Assembly (NCBI GenBank): GCA_025200525.1
Contig: CM045761.1
Span: 74,987,551-75,051,550 of the forward strand
Reading direction: 5' to 3'
Origin: Camellia lanceoleosa
Taxonomy: Eukaryota > Streptophyta > Magnoliopsida > Ericales > Theaceae
DNA length: 64,000 nt
Below, in pieces: positions 47,541-59,287 of this stretch (within the stretch, counting starts at the first letter, position 1; each line of letters starts with the position of its first letter). The translations under genes and the position numbers were made by a program. Below the pieces are notes generated by a model. It saw only the letters and a program-made list of their open reading frames with translations, did no database searches and had not been told where the DNA came from.

Positions 47541-48909
47541 TCAAGTCAAATGTCCTCGCGCCTCCCGAGCCGGGTCAAGCCTCTCGATGCCAAAGTGGGC
47601 CCTCCTGTGCCTCTTCATTAAGCCAATCCAAGCACTCATCGACAAAGTGCAACCGAAAGGAGCGGGGCCGAGTTCTCTCGCCCTCCATCTTGTGGCATAC
47701 CGCCACCAGGCGCAAATCGGGAATGTAACCGGGTACTCTATCCCTTCCGGCGGACAAGTCTGATCATGACCAAACTGGCGCAGGATACGGAATGGGAAGT
47801 AGAAGACACAGTGAGTCAAGCCAATCAATTGGATCCTAGGTTGACGAGTCATGCTATAACTCATCATTGGGAGATTGAGTCAAGGGCACCGCCAAGCAAT
47901 GCGGTCTGCGAACAAACTGCACATCCATTCAAACCACCAACCCTCATCAAGGGCGTTAACTAGGCGTTGTCTGAAGAAGTAGCCACGAGCTGAATATGCT
48001 GGGCAAGAGTCCACAACCTTCAGTTTGTCCATTAACCACACCTGGGGAGGGATGAAAAATGAGAAAATAAAGAATAGAGAGATGTACGATGAAAGGAAAA
48101 GTGAGAAAAGGGCTTTTGTGAGAAAAACCGAGCCTGAGGGCCGAGTGATGTGAGCAAACATAAATGTGAGATTGGGTGGGAAACATTACCTGCAGTAATA
48201 GTGGACTCCCTGCTAATCTGATCATCTCTCGACGATAAAAGGCGTCTAAGCCCAGCAATGTCTCAGCCAGGATCATGGCGATGCAGCTTTTGCCCTCCTT
48301 CAAGCCTTGGGCAACCTCAATCAACCGGACACTAGGCCCTCCGGAACCGAAGACGAACAGAAAATGAGATAGCATGCATAGACAGAGGGCGTGTCACCGA
48401 AAGCCTTGCCAGTGATGGTCGCCGCGATCACTAGTCTCAGAAAAACGACAAACCAAGCTCGGAACATCTAATGTCCCGTCACAAATCAGAGAACAAGCAT
48501 CGGGCATTGAGAGCCCACACATTTTTCCTAAGGCTTGAGCATGGCCAAAATGAAGTTGGGGCAGGATCTCCTCATTGCGCCCAGATTCCATTAGAGCTTG
48601 GAAATCTTCAAAAGTGGGACACACCTCTTGCCCGCTAAAGCTAAAGACATGTGTTACCGGGTTCCAAAACCTCGCCACGGCATGGAGGAATGGAGAATGC
48701 AGTGGGGTACGGCGCAAAGTGAATAGTGCGTTTATGCCGAAAGCCCGAAAATTCAGCTTTTCCGAGCCATCCAAGTTGTTAATCCAGGTTGCGAGATTTT
48801 GGGCAAGAAATTCTTCCATTTGGAGCAAATCAGTGTGGAAATGAAGAGAACCACGAAGTTGAGACCCTTTTGAAGAAGATAAGGTTGAGTGAAGGACAGA
48901 TGTCAACAT
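47541..48909 (-). pseudogene. Antisense PMD/DUF7745-like gene carried by the Ogre element
   Basis: Two minus-strand exons, 48909-48190 and 48041-47541, are joined in phase by GTAATG and CCCCAG splice sites, giving about 406 codons. Exon 1 starts at an ATG and has FWNPVTHVFSFSGQEVCPTF and the VRLIEVAQGLKEG...ILAETLLGLD block. Exon 2 has VWLMDKL, RIAWRCP and THCVFYFPFRILRQFG, the order seen in plant mobile domain / DUF7745 proteins. Stops are TGA at 48394-48396 and TGA at 47880-47882 (the latter where Trp is expected). Extra antisense ORFs downstream of pol are known in Tat-lineage elements; a PMD-type product here suggests a captured regulatory gene. The role is unknown. Confidence 0.8.
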
Positions 48910-48930
48910 TCTGCTGGTGCTGACATTTTA

Positions 48931-49045
48931 GTGCCGACCGGCCAATTATAGTGCCGACCGGCCATCTGTTTTGGCCGATGGATCACCCTTTCGGCCGATG
49001 GCCATTCCTCAAGGCCGGTAGCCTTTCTGCTGGGCCGGTGGTTCT
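48931..49045 (-). promoter_or_regulatory. 20-bp-phased GCCGG motif array upstream of the antisense gene
   Basis: Plus-strand GCCG cores lie at 48933, 48953, 48974, 48994, 49014 and 49034 (spacing 20, 21, 20, 20, 20). The module is collinear with the mid-LTR array at 36941 (two GCCGACCGG units, then GGCCGAT, then GCCGGT units). It lies 24-140 bp upstream of the antisense ATG and reads CCGGC in the direction of that gene, the same as the U3 arrays relative to the LTR promoter. Confidence 0.75.
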
Positions 49046-49825
49046 CCCCCTTGTCCTCTGAGCTGTTTATGCTAGGAATTTGGAAAATCCCACCACTTCC
49101 AATACCCTCCAGTGATCAATTCTTATGAGGGCGCGCCCATTTGCTTATCGAGTTGTTGCATATTTGCTTATCGAGTTGTATTTCACTCTCTTTAAGTCTT
49201 TGTAATGTTTATCAAGGTGTACTCGCATTTGGCTAGTTTGCTGAGTCCCCCTGTTTTGCTTATCGAGTTGTAATTGGTTTACTACCTGATTATTACGATG
49301 CGATGCTTTGTTTTCAAAACGCAGTTTCAATTTCAGTCACATTGTTGTGTGATGCCTTGCGATGCGATGCATAGAACACGCAAATGTAACACCTTTTGAA
49401 CAAACAACTGTTTCATTTCCGTCATATGTTTTGCAAAAAACACACGTTTTTGAGAAATAAAACACCGAGGCGATTACTGCGTGCTTAAACTCCCAGTAAA
49501 AAGGAAAGTAAAGCAGAAGAATAACAGGGTAGCAATATACCAGAATGGATACCGGTAATCTCTCCTCGCGGTCATTGTACCTTTCGCGCCATTGTTCGGG
49601 TCAATTGTGTGGTTTGGCACCTTCATCATTCAAGGCAATACAAGAAAATGCACTGTCAGAATGAAAGTGGACTTTCGAGTTGACCTCAGGCCATGACTTT
49701 TGTGAGCGATGCTCAATACATGCGAAGGACGATCCTTCCCGTATCCTTTTACATCTTGTGAATTCTCTAAATCATTTCAATCATACTGAGTTGCAGTACG
49801 TTGCATTCCAGCATCATGTTTACCA

Positions 49826-50520
49826 TGATCAGTTTCAAGTTCCCCTATATACGCATTGCATTGTATGCGTGCTTTGCTTTACTGATATGTGTTCAAGTTC
49901 CCTTTTATACACATTGCATTGTTTGCATGCTTTGCTTTACTGATATGTGTTCAAGTTCCCTTTTATACACATTGCATTGTATGCGTGCTTTGCTTTACTG
50001 ATATGTGTTCAAGTTCCCTTTTATACACATTGCATTGTATGCGTGCTTTGCTTTACTGATATGTGTTCAAGTTCCCTTTTATACACATTGCATTGTATGC
50101 GTGCTTTGCTTTACTGATATGTGTTCAAGTTCCTTTTATACACATTGCATTGTATGTGTGCTTTGCTTCTTGATATGTGTTCAAGTTCCTCTTATACACA
50201 TTGCATTGTATCGTGCTTTGCTTCTTGATATGTGTTCAAGTTCCCTCTTATACATATTGCATTGTATGCGTGCTTTGCTTTACTGATATGTGTTCAAGTT
50301 CCCTTTTATACACATTGCATTGTATGCATGCTTTGCTTTACTGATATGTGTTCAAGTTCCCTTTTATACACATTGCATTGTATGCATGCTTTGCTTTACT
50401 GATATGTGTTCAAGTTCCCTTTTATACACATTGCATTGTATGCGTGCTTTGCTTTACTGATATGTGTTCAAATTCTCTTTCCATACACATTGCGTGCATA
50501 CGTGCATTGCTTTACTCACA
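49826..50520 (+). repeat. 58-bp satellite-like tandem array in the Ogre 3' UTR
   Basis: gatatgtgttcaagttcc recurs at 49884, 49942, 50000, 50058, about 50117, 50172, 50227, 50285, 50343, 50401 and 50459. Units are 58 bp with two 55-bp variants and degenerate copies at both ends. The array lies between the antisense gene and the polypurine tract. Frames in it are repeat artefacts. Confidence 0.95.
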
Positions 50521-50996
50521 TGTGTTCAATCCTACTATCTTGCTATACACTCTGCATGCACCGTTACGCACTTTTGACTGCATTGTCATGCATATTGCTA
50601 AACAACATTGTACCTGTTAAGTTTGCTTTCTTTGCAGGCACGATATTGTATGTACGACTCATTTGAGGCCGGCGAAACCGGACGAGCCGCACAGGTATTG
50701 TATCCCCCGCGTGAGACGTACAGAGAATTGCATAATTCTCTTACATCCTTTCTGCATTGTAGTGTAGATTGGCATATGCTAGCTTACAACTGTTGCATGC
50801 ATGCTTCATTACAGCTTTCTTTGCATGATCATAAGTTATGCTCGGCTTCTTGCATTGTCTTGCATTTTGCCCCTGCCTTCGGGCGCATACCTTGTTTGTC
50901 TTGCATGTTTGTCCAAGTCTTCGGCCTTGTCAAAAATGGGTCGTCTCTGGGCTTTGACATTCACTCCCGTCATTGTTATGACTTCCGAGTTCTGTC

Positions 50997-51009
50997 AAAG
51001 AGGGGCAAC
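50997..51009 (+). other. Polypurine tract of the Ogre element
   Basis: AAAGAGGGGCAAC lies immediately before the TG that starts the 3' LTR, as needed to prime plus-strand synthesis. Confidence 0.85.
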
Positions 51010-54000
51010 TGTAGACACCCCATTTTTGACCGTCCTCAAGACTTGGACGTCACCGCTTGAACACTCGGTGATTATCCATGTTTGTGTTCATTTGGAGTTC
51101 CCGGAGTTCTCGGCTACGCGCCTTGCCTCAGGACCTCCGAACTTGACCGCTTTGTGTCTGGTTTTGCACCAAACACTTGTGCTTTGCCTTAGAGGGGCAG
51201 GGAATGCCTTGTGAGGCATTCCCACACACCACCGGCAGTGGCTAGAGGCCACCGGCTGGTTGGTGTTGCCATCGGCACTATATTGTGCCGGTCGGCAGTC
51301 AATTTTGTCAAAATGACATTCTTTGCCGGCCGGTTACTGTGCAGTTGCTTTTTGAGATATTTTGAAGCAGCTGTATAGCACTTGCTTCCCCTCTATACAC
51401 GTGTATGGAAGGATGTGCCTCTTGTTTGCTTAGTTGCTAAGCTTACAAGATTGCCTCCTCTATAAGAGGAGGCCTTGTCTTCTTGGCTGAGGGGTTAGCC
51501 ATTTTTCAACACAAAAGCAGAGCTTATATATCTATCTATATCTATATCTTCCCTTCCCTCATCCTTTGTGTGTGTTTCTTGGCCTAAATAGTGTGTTTTA
51601 CCTTACTTTTGCACCATTACACACACTATTACACCTAGCTCCGAGATTGAGGGACTTGGAAGGTTGTTTGTTGTGATTTTGGACTAGTTTTGATCATTAG
51701 AAGAGGGCTGCACCACCTGTTCTTCAAGGGTTCTTCAAGGGTGAGCAACTTACTTTGGATTTCCCATTTTTGCAACAAGTTTTTACCTATCTTGCTTTGT
51801 GTTTTTGGCTTTGTGTTCAACATAAAAAAGTCCTATATTTTCTTGCTTTAGAACCTTCATTAAGGTCACTTGGGGGTTTGAGCACAAACTCACCCTCTTA
51901 AGCTTTGTTTTGGCTATTCTAGCCCCTTTTCTTGAAACCTTGTTTAACTTGGTGTTTTGGTCTTCTCACCACTGAAAACCAGTGGGTTTTCAATGGTGAG
52001 GGAGGTATTTTGGAGTCGTATATAGGGGGGGGACACCCCCCTCCCCTTTGTCCCTCTTTGGTCTTTACTTTGGCTTACATAGTAGCATGCATTTTTAGCC
52101 TTATATGCCTTCATTTCAGAGCTTATTTGGGTGTTTTGGATCATATATCATCTCTGTTTTTGATTGGTTTTGTGGTCCTTAGCATGCTTCTTATACTTGC
52201 TTTGTAATGCTCTAGTTTGCCTAGAAATGAGCCATGAGTTTAGGCCATGTTTCTCGCATGTTTGAGCCTCACTTCATGAAGATATTAGCATCATTTTGCC
52301 ATGTGTTAGGTCTGTTGGCCACTGATTTCGTCATGTTTGGCATGATTAGTATAGTTGCTTTGTGTTTTGGCTTGTAAGCCTTGGTTGTATCGGCCTCTAA
52401 CATGCTTAGTTTAGGTCATTCTCTTCATTTGGCCTCATTTAGGATCCTATTTCAGTCCATAAATCATGTTTGTATGTTTGCATATGTGGCTTATTTCATG
52501 CTTTTAGGGTGTGCCCTTTTATGCCTAGGAATAGGCCTTATCCATCCTTGTATGTTCGAAGCATTTTGGGGTTGCCATATCAAGGGATTTGGGTGTATGT
52601 TTTTATGCTAGAACTCTGTTTTTCATATGTCTAATATGTGCCATGAGTGGTCATGTTGGTGGTGGTGGAATACCCCTTGTTTATGCCTTGGTTTTAGGCC
52701 CATTTGTTTGCATGCTTGCATGAGTGTTGATCTACCATTTTGGGCGCATTTTGCCACTGTTTTGGGGAGGTTTGAGGTCTGCCCTATTGTGATTAAGTCC
52801 ACCAATGCACATTTATTTGATGCTTGTTGCATGTTTGGTCAATGTAGTCTTAACATATGACAATCCTATTGCCTTAAGTGCCCATGTTTGCATCACACTT
52901 TGTATCTTGCATACCTAGTATTGTATACTTGTCACAATATGTTGCATTACATTTGGCATGTTTTGCATTTCATCTCACATTGCACCATTTGAGCCATGTT
53001 TGTATAACATGCATTGCATTACTTGGTTTGGGGGTGTCAAACCAAGTGTGAAAAATGAGGGGTGTTTGTACTTCAAGTGACAAAACACACCTCAATTCTC
53101 ATGTCATTAGGGCCCTTGATCTTGACATGATAGGGACTTAGTTTTCATTTTGTATGTTCATGCATTTTTATATTGAAATGCAATCTTGGTTCCTTGGATT
53201 ATCATGCATCAAGATGCATAATTGATGGCTCAAGAACCAAGGGTCATGCTTCCTTGAGTCCCATACATGATAGGGGGCATTGGCCATGCCTATATTTGCT
53301 CAAAAACTCCATGTCATGCACTGTCTGTCTGCTGTTGCTGTCAAACTGTCCTCTGCAGGAATTTTGTGCCGACCGGTGTAACACGTCCCCGAACGCCCCG
53401 GGAGGGTTAAGTCCCGTTCCGTTCAATATGGGGTCACTACAGTTCGGACTCGATTTGTGTCGGTTCTTAATCTTGAACCAAAGAGTCCAACTCTGGCAAA
53501 TCGTTTTGAAGAAACAGAGATTTTTGAAAAAGTAGTACCAAACATGGACTGCTTTGCCAGATTACAGAGTCGCCACCTAAATATTTTTAAAATGGGAAAT
53601 TTAGGAAACCCTGACTCGGTGCCAAAGGCCACATGTCCGTCATCACCAAAGTGGTCTTGGCTCGGGAGCTTGGGTACGATCGGGGAAGGTCAGCTATGAG
53701 CACCTCCTTTCGCCCGGTCCGAAGACCGGCCTCTACTAACCGTGATATCCGTTTTTGAAAACTTTATGCGTTCTTATTCCGATTATTAACCTAGAATCAC
53801 TATGTGATGCGCACAACACAAAAGTATAGACTAGATCGCCTAAATTGGAAATAAACATTGCATATCCGTTTTGTCTCGAAAAACGTGTTAAATTTTGCTA
53901 CTCGCAAGTAGGCTAAAATACGGATTTCAATGAGTTGTGCCAACTCAGGCAATCCAACCTCCACCCACAGGCATTCAAACAGTTTATCTCACATAAGCAT

Positions 54001-54695
54001 TTAGCCGCATGGTAAGCATACTGTCATGGCAACATTCACACGCATGTGGTATGCTAAAGCATAAATACTTACATCGTACTCCATACCAAATCAATAAACC
54101 GGTTAGCGAACATGCATGACCTAGTTCATGTTAAATGGCTAATGCAACACAGACATAGATGCAATCTAGAATAGGCTCGGCTACCCTAAACATGGCACAT
54201 GAAATGCAGCAACTACCACGTATTCAATTTGGAATTGAAAGTACGATGCAGTTTGCATGATGTGCCGAGCCCGATGCATGTAAACAAATGCACGAATGCA
54301 CGCATGCATTGCATAAGGTATGCTAATTTTAGATGTGCCCTAATCTACCATCATAAGCAGGTAAATAAAAGGGAGAAAGAAATGGGGGTTGGAAGACATA
54401 CACCCACTCACACACACTTATTACAAATTTGCCCTCACTCGGAGGGACCGAATAAATATACAAAACCGAATAACTAATTAACTACGCAAGCTAATTAATT
54501 ATTACAAATCAACTAAATTAATTAAATAAAATAATTAATTTAATTAAACAGTAAATCGCCTCGGGATGAGGGCCAAATGCACAAGGCCGAATCGCTCGGA
54601 ATCGCCTTGCCATGCATGATTTGCCTCTGTTTTTACTCTCCTCCTCAGAAAATTGCCAAAGCTTCAGGGGTGCCTCTCAGAGCACTGGGGAGTGC

Positions 54696-54803
54696 CACCG
54701 GCTGGAGTAGAACACCACCGACTGAAGAAGGAGGCCACCGGCACTGAATTGATTCATCGGCTGTCAATTGTCTGTCGGTCGGCACTAAATAGTACCGGCC
54801 GGC
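54696..54803 (-). promoter_or_regulatory. 20-bp-phased motif array, solo LTR, mid-LTR
   Basis: CGGC/CGAC cores lie at 54699, 54719, 54739, 54758, 54780 and 54800 (spacing 20, 20, 19, 22, 20). The filler between cores differs from that of the other arrays. Confidence 0.75.
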
Positions 54804-56831
54804 ACTTGCGAGAACACTGCAACTCACAAACAAAGAGGACAACAACATGCATGGCAATGTGATTCAAGGTATTTACGCACTATACACACCCCTTATCATG
54901 TTATTGACTCAATGGGGCATGTGCCTCGATTCTCAGACCACCAATCGCTCATTTCCATGCGTGATGACCCAAAGAACCAAGCATGCAACTTTGATTTCAA
55001 ATGCATGCAATACAAACAAGCAAACAAGGGTGCTCAACCTCCATCATACTTCACTTCAAGAGGCTTAGCATGCACAATACAAATGCAACCCTAAACATGT
55101 CAACTAGGCATGCAACATGGACTATGTGATACACTTGTGCAAGGCATACAAGCAAGCATGCAAACCAATGGGGGATGGACTTATACATGAATTAGGCAAC
55201 TCTAAAAGGCCCAAAATCAGTAGCCAAATGCTAAGTCAAGGGGGCCAAACACACATGCACACATACACAAGTTAAGGCACCAACACTTAAGCATAATCAA
55301 GCAACTCTTAAACACATCTAAGAGGCACAAACATGGACTATTAGCATACATGAAAAGCTCTGAAATCCATGCAAAACATGAGGCCAAATCCACTAACAAA
55401 GCAAGCCAAACAAGACATACAAATGGTCTAAGGTTCAATGCAAATCAATGAGGCATTGAACCACACTTAACACAACCACATGTGGCAATACTTAAACACT
55501 TAAGAACAGAGTTTTAACACATAAAACTGAGCCTAAATAACCACCTAGATGGCATCTAGATGACATGATTCCAAAAGCATGCATTAAAGCCAAAACATGG
55601 AGCATTTAGCACATACTCTTAAAGCATTAAAGAGGCATGCAAGGCAATCAAACAAGCACATCATAAGGTCTGAAATGGCATGTTAGATGGTTTCAAATCA
55701 TTGAAAATGAAGCAAGCAAGTCATGCTACACTCACATGCTCTCAAGGCCAACAAGCCAAATGCAAAGGAGCTATGTAATGCATGATGAGATCGACCCAAA
55801 TGGCTATGGACAGAGCTAGATCATGGCAAAATGAGCATACAAGCTTCATGGATCTAGGCCTAAAACATGATAGAAATGAAGGCACACATCCTAGGCATAT
55901 TAAGGCAATAAGAGGCATTACAAGGCAACTATGCTAAGCATGCATAAGGGACCTAAACCAACTTGAAATCATGTTATAACATGGCAATATAAGCATGGAA
56001 AACAAGTCAAACATGCTTAACACACACTCAAGCATGAAGCTCCATAAGGGAGCAAAACTTGCCCTTTTCAAGGACATCAAGGAGAGGGGGTGGCCCTCTC
56101 CTTTTGGAGACTTTAAGGCATCATCTTCACCACTGAAATCCCTCAAGATTTCAGTGGTGAAGAGATCCTAACACCAAAGTCTCGGATCCTTCACAAAATA
56201 GCACAAAAAGTGGCCTTTTCAAGGCCTAAGGGTGGTCAAACTTGCTCAAACCACAAAACACTCTTAATGAACAATAAAGAGGCTTAAAAAACAGAACTTT
56301 TATGTGTTATATACTAAGCACAAAAACAGTTCTAAACTAGGCAAAAATGGAATGCAAAAATGGGGTAAAAAGGGAGTTAGTGTCTCACCCTTGTTGACCT
56401 CTTTGACAAAGATGTAGTTGATGCTTCCTTAGGCTCAAAATCTGTCAAGAACTTCAAAAACCAGCCCTTAGAACCTCAGTTGCAAGGAGAAGGTGAAACA
56501 CTAGGTGTTTGTGTGCAATAGTAAGGCACAAAACACCTAGACACACAAGAGAAGGATAGAGATAGAAGGTGTATGCAACTCAAGACCTAGAAAAACCAGA
56601 GCTTCTCTCTCTCTTTTTCTCTCTCACTCTCTAAATTTTTCTAACCCTTGAGCCAAGAGAAGAGACTCCTCTTGTATAGGCACCAAAGACTTACAAACTA
56701 AGTCATCCAAGGGCTCATCCCTCCATACACGTGTATGGAGGGGAAACAAAAGGCATACAGCTGTCTGAAAATATCTCAGAAAGCAGCTGTAAAGTGGTCG
56801 GCAGGGCAAAATGGTAATTTTGCCAAAAAGA

Positions 56832-56900
56832 GTGCCGACCGGCACAAAAGAGTACCGGTGGCAACACCAGCCAGCCGGTGGCCTCTAGCCACAGCCGGTG
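56832..56900 (-). promoter_or_regulatory. 20-bp-phased motif array, solo LTR, U3-proximal
   Basis: GCCG/ACCG cores lie at 56834, 56854, 56874 and 56894, exactly 20 bp apart. The array begins about 227 bp from the LTR 5' end, the same offset as in the other LTRs. Confidence 0.75.
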
Positions 56901-58814
56901 GTATGTGGGGATGCCTCAGAAGGCATTCCCTGCCCCTCCAAGGCAAAGCACAAGTGTTTGGTGCAGAACCAGACACAAAACAGTCAAGTTCAGAGGTCCT
57001 GAGGCAAGGCGCGCGAGCCGAGAACTCCGGGAACTCCAAACGAACGCAAACATGGATAATCACCGAGTGTTCAAGCGGTGACGTCCAAGTCTTGAGGACG
57101 GTTAAAAATGGGGTGTCTACAACCGGCAGTATATAGTGCCGACCGGCACTATATAGGTGGCCGATAACCTCATGGACAGTCGGTGACTACTTTGGAGAGC
57201 CGGTGAACATTTCCTCCAGCCGGTGGTATGCAGCAGCATGAAAGGAAGGCATTCTGGGACTTAGGCAATTTTTGGAGAGACAGGGCAGTAAAAACAGAGG
57301 CAGCAGTGCCATGGCGCGGGTTTCCGGGCAAATCGGATTCGAGCATGCATCATTCGCGCAAGATCCGCGGTATGAGGCCCTCCTTTTTGTTATATACTGA
57401 ATTTAATTTGATAATTAGAAATTTCTGTAATAATTTATTTATTCTGTATTTGGACTGTACTATTTGGGACTGTATATTCTTTTGGTCCCTCCGTGTGAGG
57501 GCGTATTTGTAATAAGTGTGTGTGAGTGGTGTGCATGTCTTCCAACCCCCACTTCTTTCTTCCCTTTTATTTATCTTCTTATGATGGTAGATTAGGGCAT
57601 TTTTTTAAGTTAGCATACCTTATGCAATGTGTGCGTGCATCCATGCATTTGTTGACATGCATTGGGCTCGGTACATCATACAAACTGCATTATATTTCAA
57701 TTCCAAATTGAATACGTGATATTTGTAGCATTTCACATGCCATGTTTAGGATAGCCGAGCCTGCCTAGATTACATCTTTGCATGTGTTGCATTAGGCATT
57801 TCAGTATGCTTAGGTCCATGCATGGATTTCTAATGAGCTTCTGTTTTGGCTTGGAGTACTAGGTGAGCTGTTATGCTTTAGCATAACACATGTGTGTGAG
57901 TATTGCCATAATAGCATGACTACCATGAGGCTAAGCGCTTATGTGATATAACTGCTTGAATGCCTGCGGATGGAGGTTGAATTACCTAAACTGGGACAAT
58001 GCATGAAAACTACGAGTTTTAAGCCCACTACATAGTGCCAAAATTGTCTTTTTCTAAAGCCCACTTGAGGGTAGCAAAACCTGCATTTTAGCCTACTTGC
58101 AAGTAGCACCAACAAACCATTTTCAAAAGCAAACATGTAGTGTTTTGTTCCAATTTAGGCGATTTGGTCTATACTTGTTTGCTGTGCGCATAACATAGTA
58201 ATTCTAGGCTAATAACCGGTATAAGAACACATAAAGTTTTCAAAATTGGATATCACGGTTAGTAGAGGCCGGTCTTCGGACCGGGCGAAAGGGGGTGCTC
58301 ATAGTTGACCTTCCTCGATCGTACCTATGCTCCCGAGCCGAGGCAACTTTGGTGATGACGGACACGTGGCCTTCGGCACCGAGTCAGGGTTTCCTAAATT
58401 TCCCCATTTTAAAAATATTTAGGTGGTGACTCTGTATTTGACAAAGCAGTCCATGTTTGGCACTTCTTTTCAAAATCTGTTTTTTTGTTTTTTTCTCAAA
58501 ACGATTTGCCAGAGTTGGACTCTTTGGTTCAGATTACGAACCGCAACAAACAAAAAAGGGGAGTCCGAACTGTAACCCGTGAGTTCCCTCGCGGACCTGT
58601 TACAACATTGAGCTGCGATGTTTGTTCAAATGCTATTAACAGTTTAGTCTGTGTAACCTCTGTGCAAATGATATTAAACATGGTAGTTTGAACAAATAGA
58701 TGTTTTCAGTAAAGACACACTCTCTCCCTCAAATTAAAATAGACCTGCTATTAACCCCATCAAACAGAAGCATAGCAGAGCACTACAAATTTCTCATGTA
58801 TGCAGATTTAAAAA

Positions 58815-59287
58815 ATGGCTTCTTCTTCTAACATTAGCAACATAAGATTACAAACGAGGCTGTGCAATTGTAGAAGAACCGCTGCCATACGTATTACCAG
58901 AACAATGAGAATGGAAATGAAGGGCGTTTGTTCTTTGTTTGCCCATCAAAATATGTAAGTATGTATTGGAAATTTTAATCATTTAGTAGTCACAGTAATA
59001 TTTGTTGTATTCAACTAACTGATTGTCATGCATTGTAGAGTACCACTCCCACTCCCCATTGCAATTACTTCAAGTTCATGGCTGAAGATGATGAAGACGT
59101 TACATCCAGAATCCCTTCCAACACTAGAGCTGGTGATGCTTTAACAGTAGAACACTTCAACGATGTAAGGATAAGGCTTCATGACTTAGGAAATGACCAT
59201 AATCAAAGGCTTGAAAGGATAGAAAATATTATCAAAGCGATGGTGTATTTCATTATATTTTCTATCATTTTGTACTTGATCATGTAA
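58815..59287 (+). pseudogene. GRF-type zinc-finger protein with C-terminal membrane anchor (frameshifted)
   Basis: Exon 1 runs 58815-58954 (ATG, donor GTAAGT) and exon 2 59039-59287. Exon 1 encodes a Ser-rich start and CNCRRTAA. After a 1-nt indel near 58900 it reads EGRLFFVCPSKY, the conserved GRF core. Exon 2 completes the finger (HCNYFKF), then gives an acidic stretch, a coiled-coil-like helix (about 25 residues) and a hydrophobic tail (VYFIIFSIILYLIM). This zf-GRF, coiled-coil, tail-anchor layout is common in plant genomes; its function is unknown. Exon phases fit once the single indel is allowed for. The 24-kb retroelement ends 210 bp upstream, probably within its 5' intron. Confidence 0.75.

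Larger units (their letters stand above)
53377..57121 (-). mobile_element. Nested solo LTR of a related Tat/Ogre family, opposite orientation
   Basis: On the minus strand it runs from TGTAGACACCCC (57121) to GTGTTACA (53377), 3745 bp. It is flanked by perfect ACCGG duplications (53372-53376, 57122-57126). No internal region is present, so it is a recombination product. It is alignable with the host LTR at both ends but diverged in the middle, indicating a sister family or older subfamily. Confidence 0.93.
34587..58604 (+). mobile_element. Near-complete Tat/Ogre-lineage Ty3-gypsy retrotransposon (~24 kb, ~20.3 kb without nested LTR)
   Basis: The element is bounded by the perfect 5-bp target duplication ACATT (34582-34586 and 58605-58609). 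It starts TGTAG and ends TTACA. In order it has the 5' LTR, a primer-binding site, gag-protease, RT-RNase H-second RNase H-integrase, an antisense PMD-type gene, a 58-bp tandem array, a polypurine tract and a 3' LTR split by a solo LTR. The second RNase H, giant size, extra antisense ORF and 3' satellite-like array are hallmarks of the Tat/Ogre lineage. Stops and frameshifts in gag-pro and pol make it non-autonomous today, although the LTRs look alike by eye, implying a fairly recent insertion. Confidence 0.95.
51010..58604 (+). repeat. 3' LTR of the Ogre element, split by a nested solo LTR
   Basis: The LTR consists of 51010-53376 plus 57127-58604 (3845 bp together). It is interrupted by the solo LTR and its duplicated ACCGG. 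It repeats the U3 array (CGGC at 51233, 51253, 51273, 51293), the TATA palindrome (51453-51473) and the TTACA end. Confidence 0.95.

Noticed and set aside
49680..50666. Several plus-strand frames with repeated FIHIALYACFALLICVQVP-like peptides
   Set aside because: They are translations of the 58-bp tandem array, not membrane proteins.
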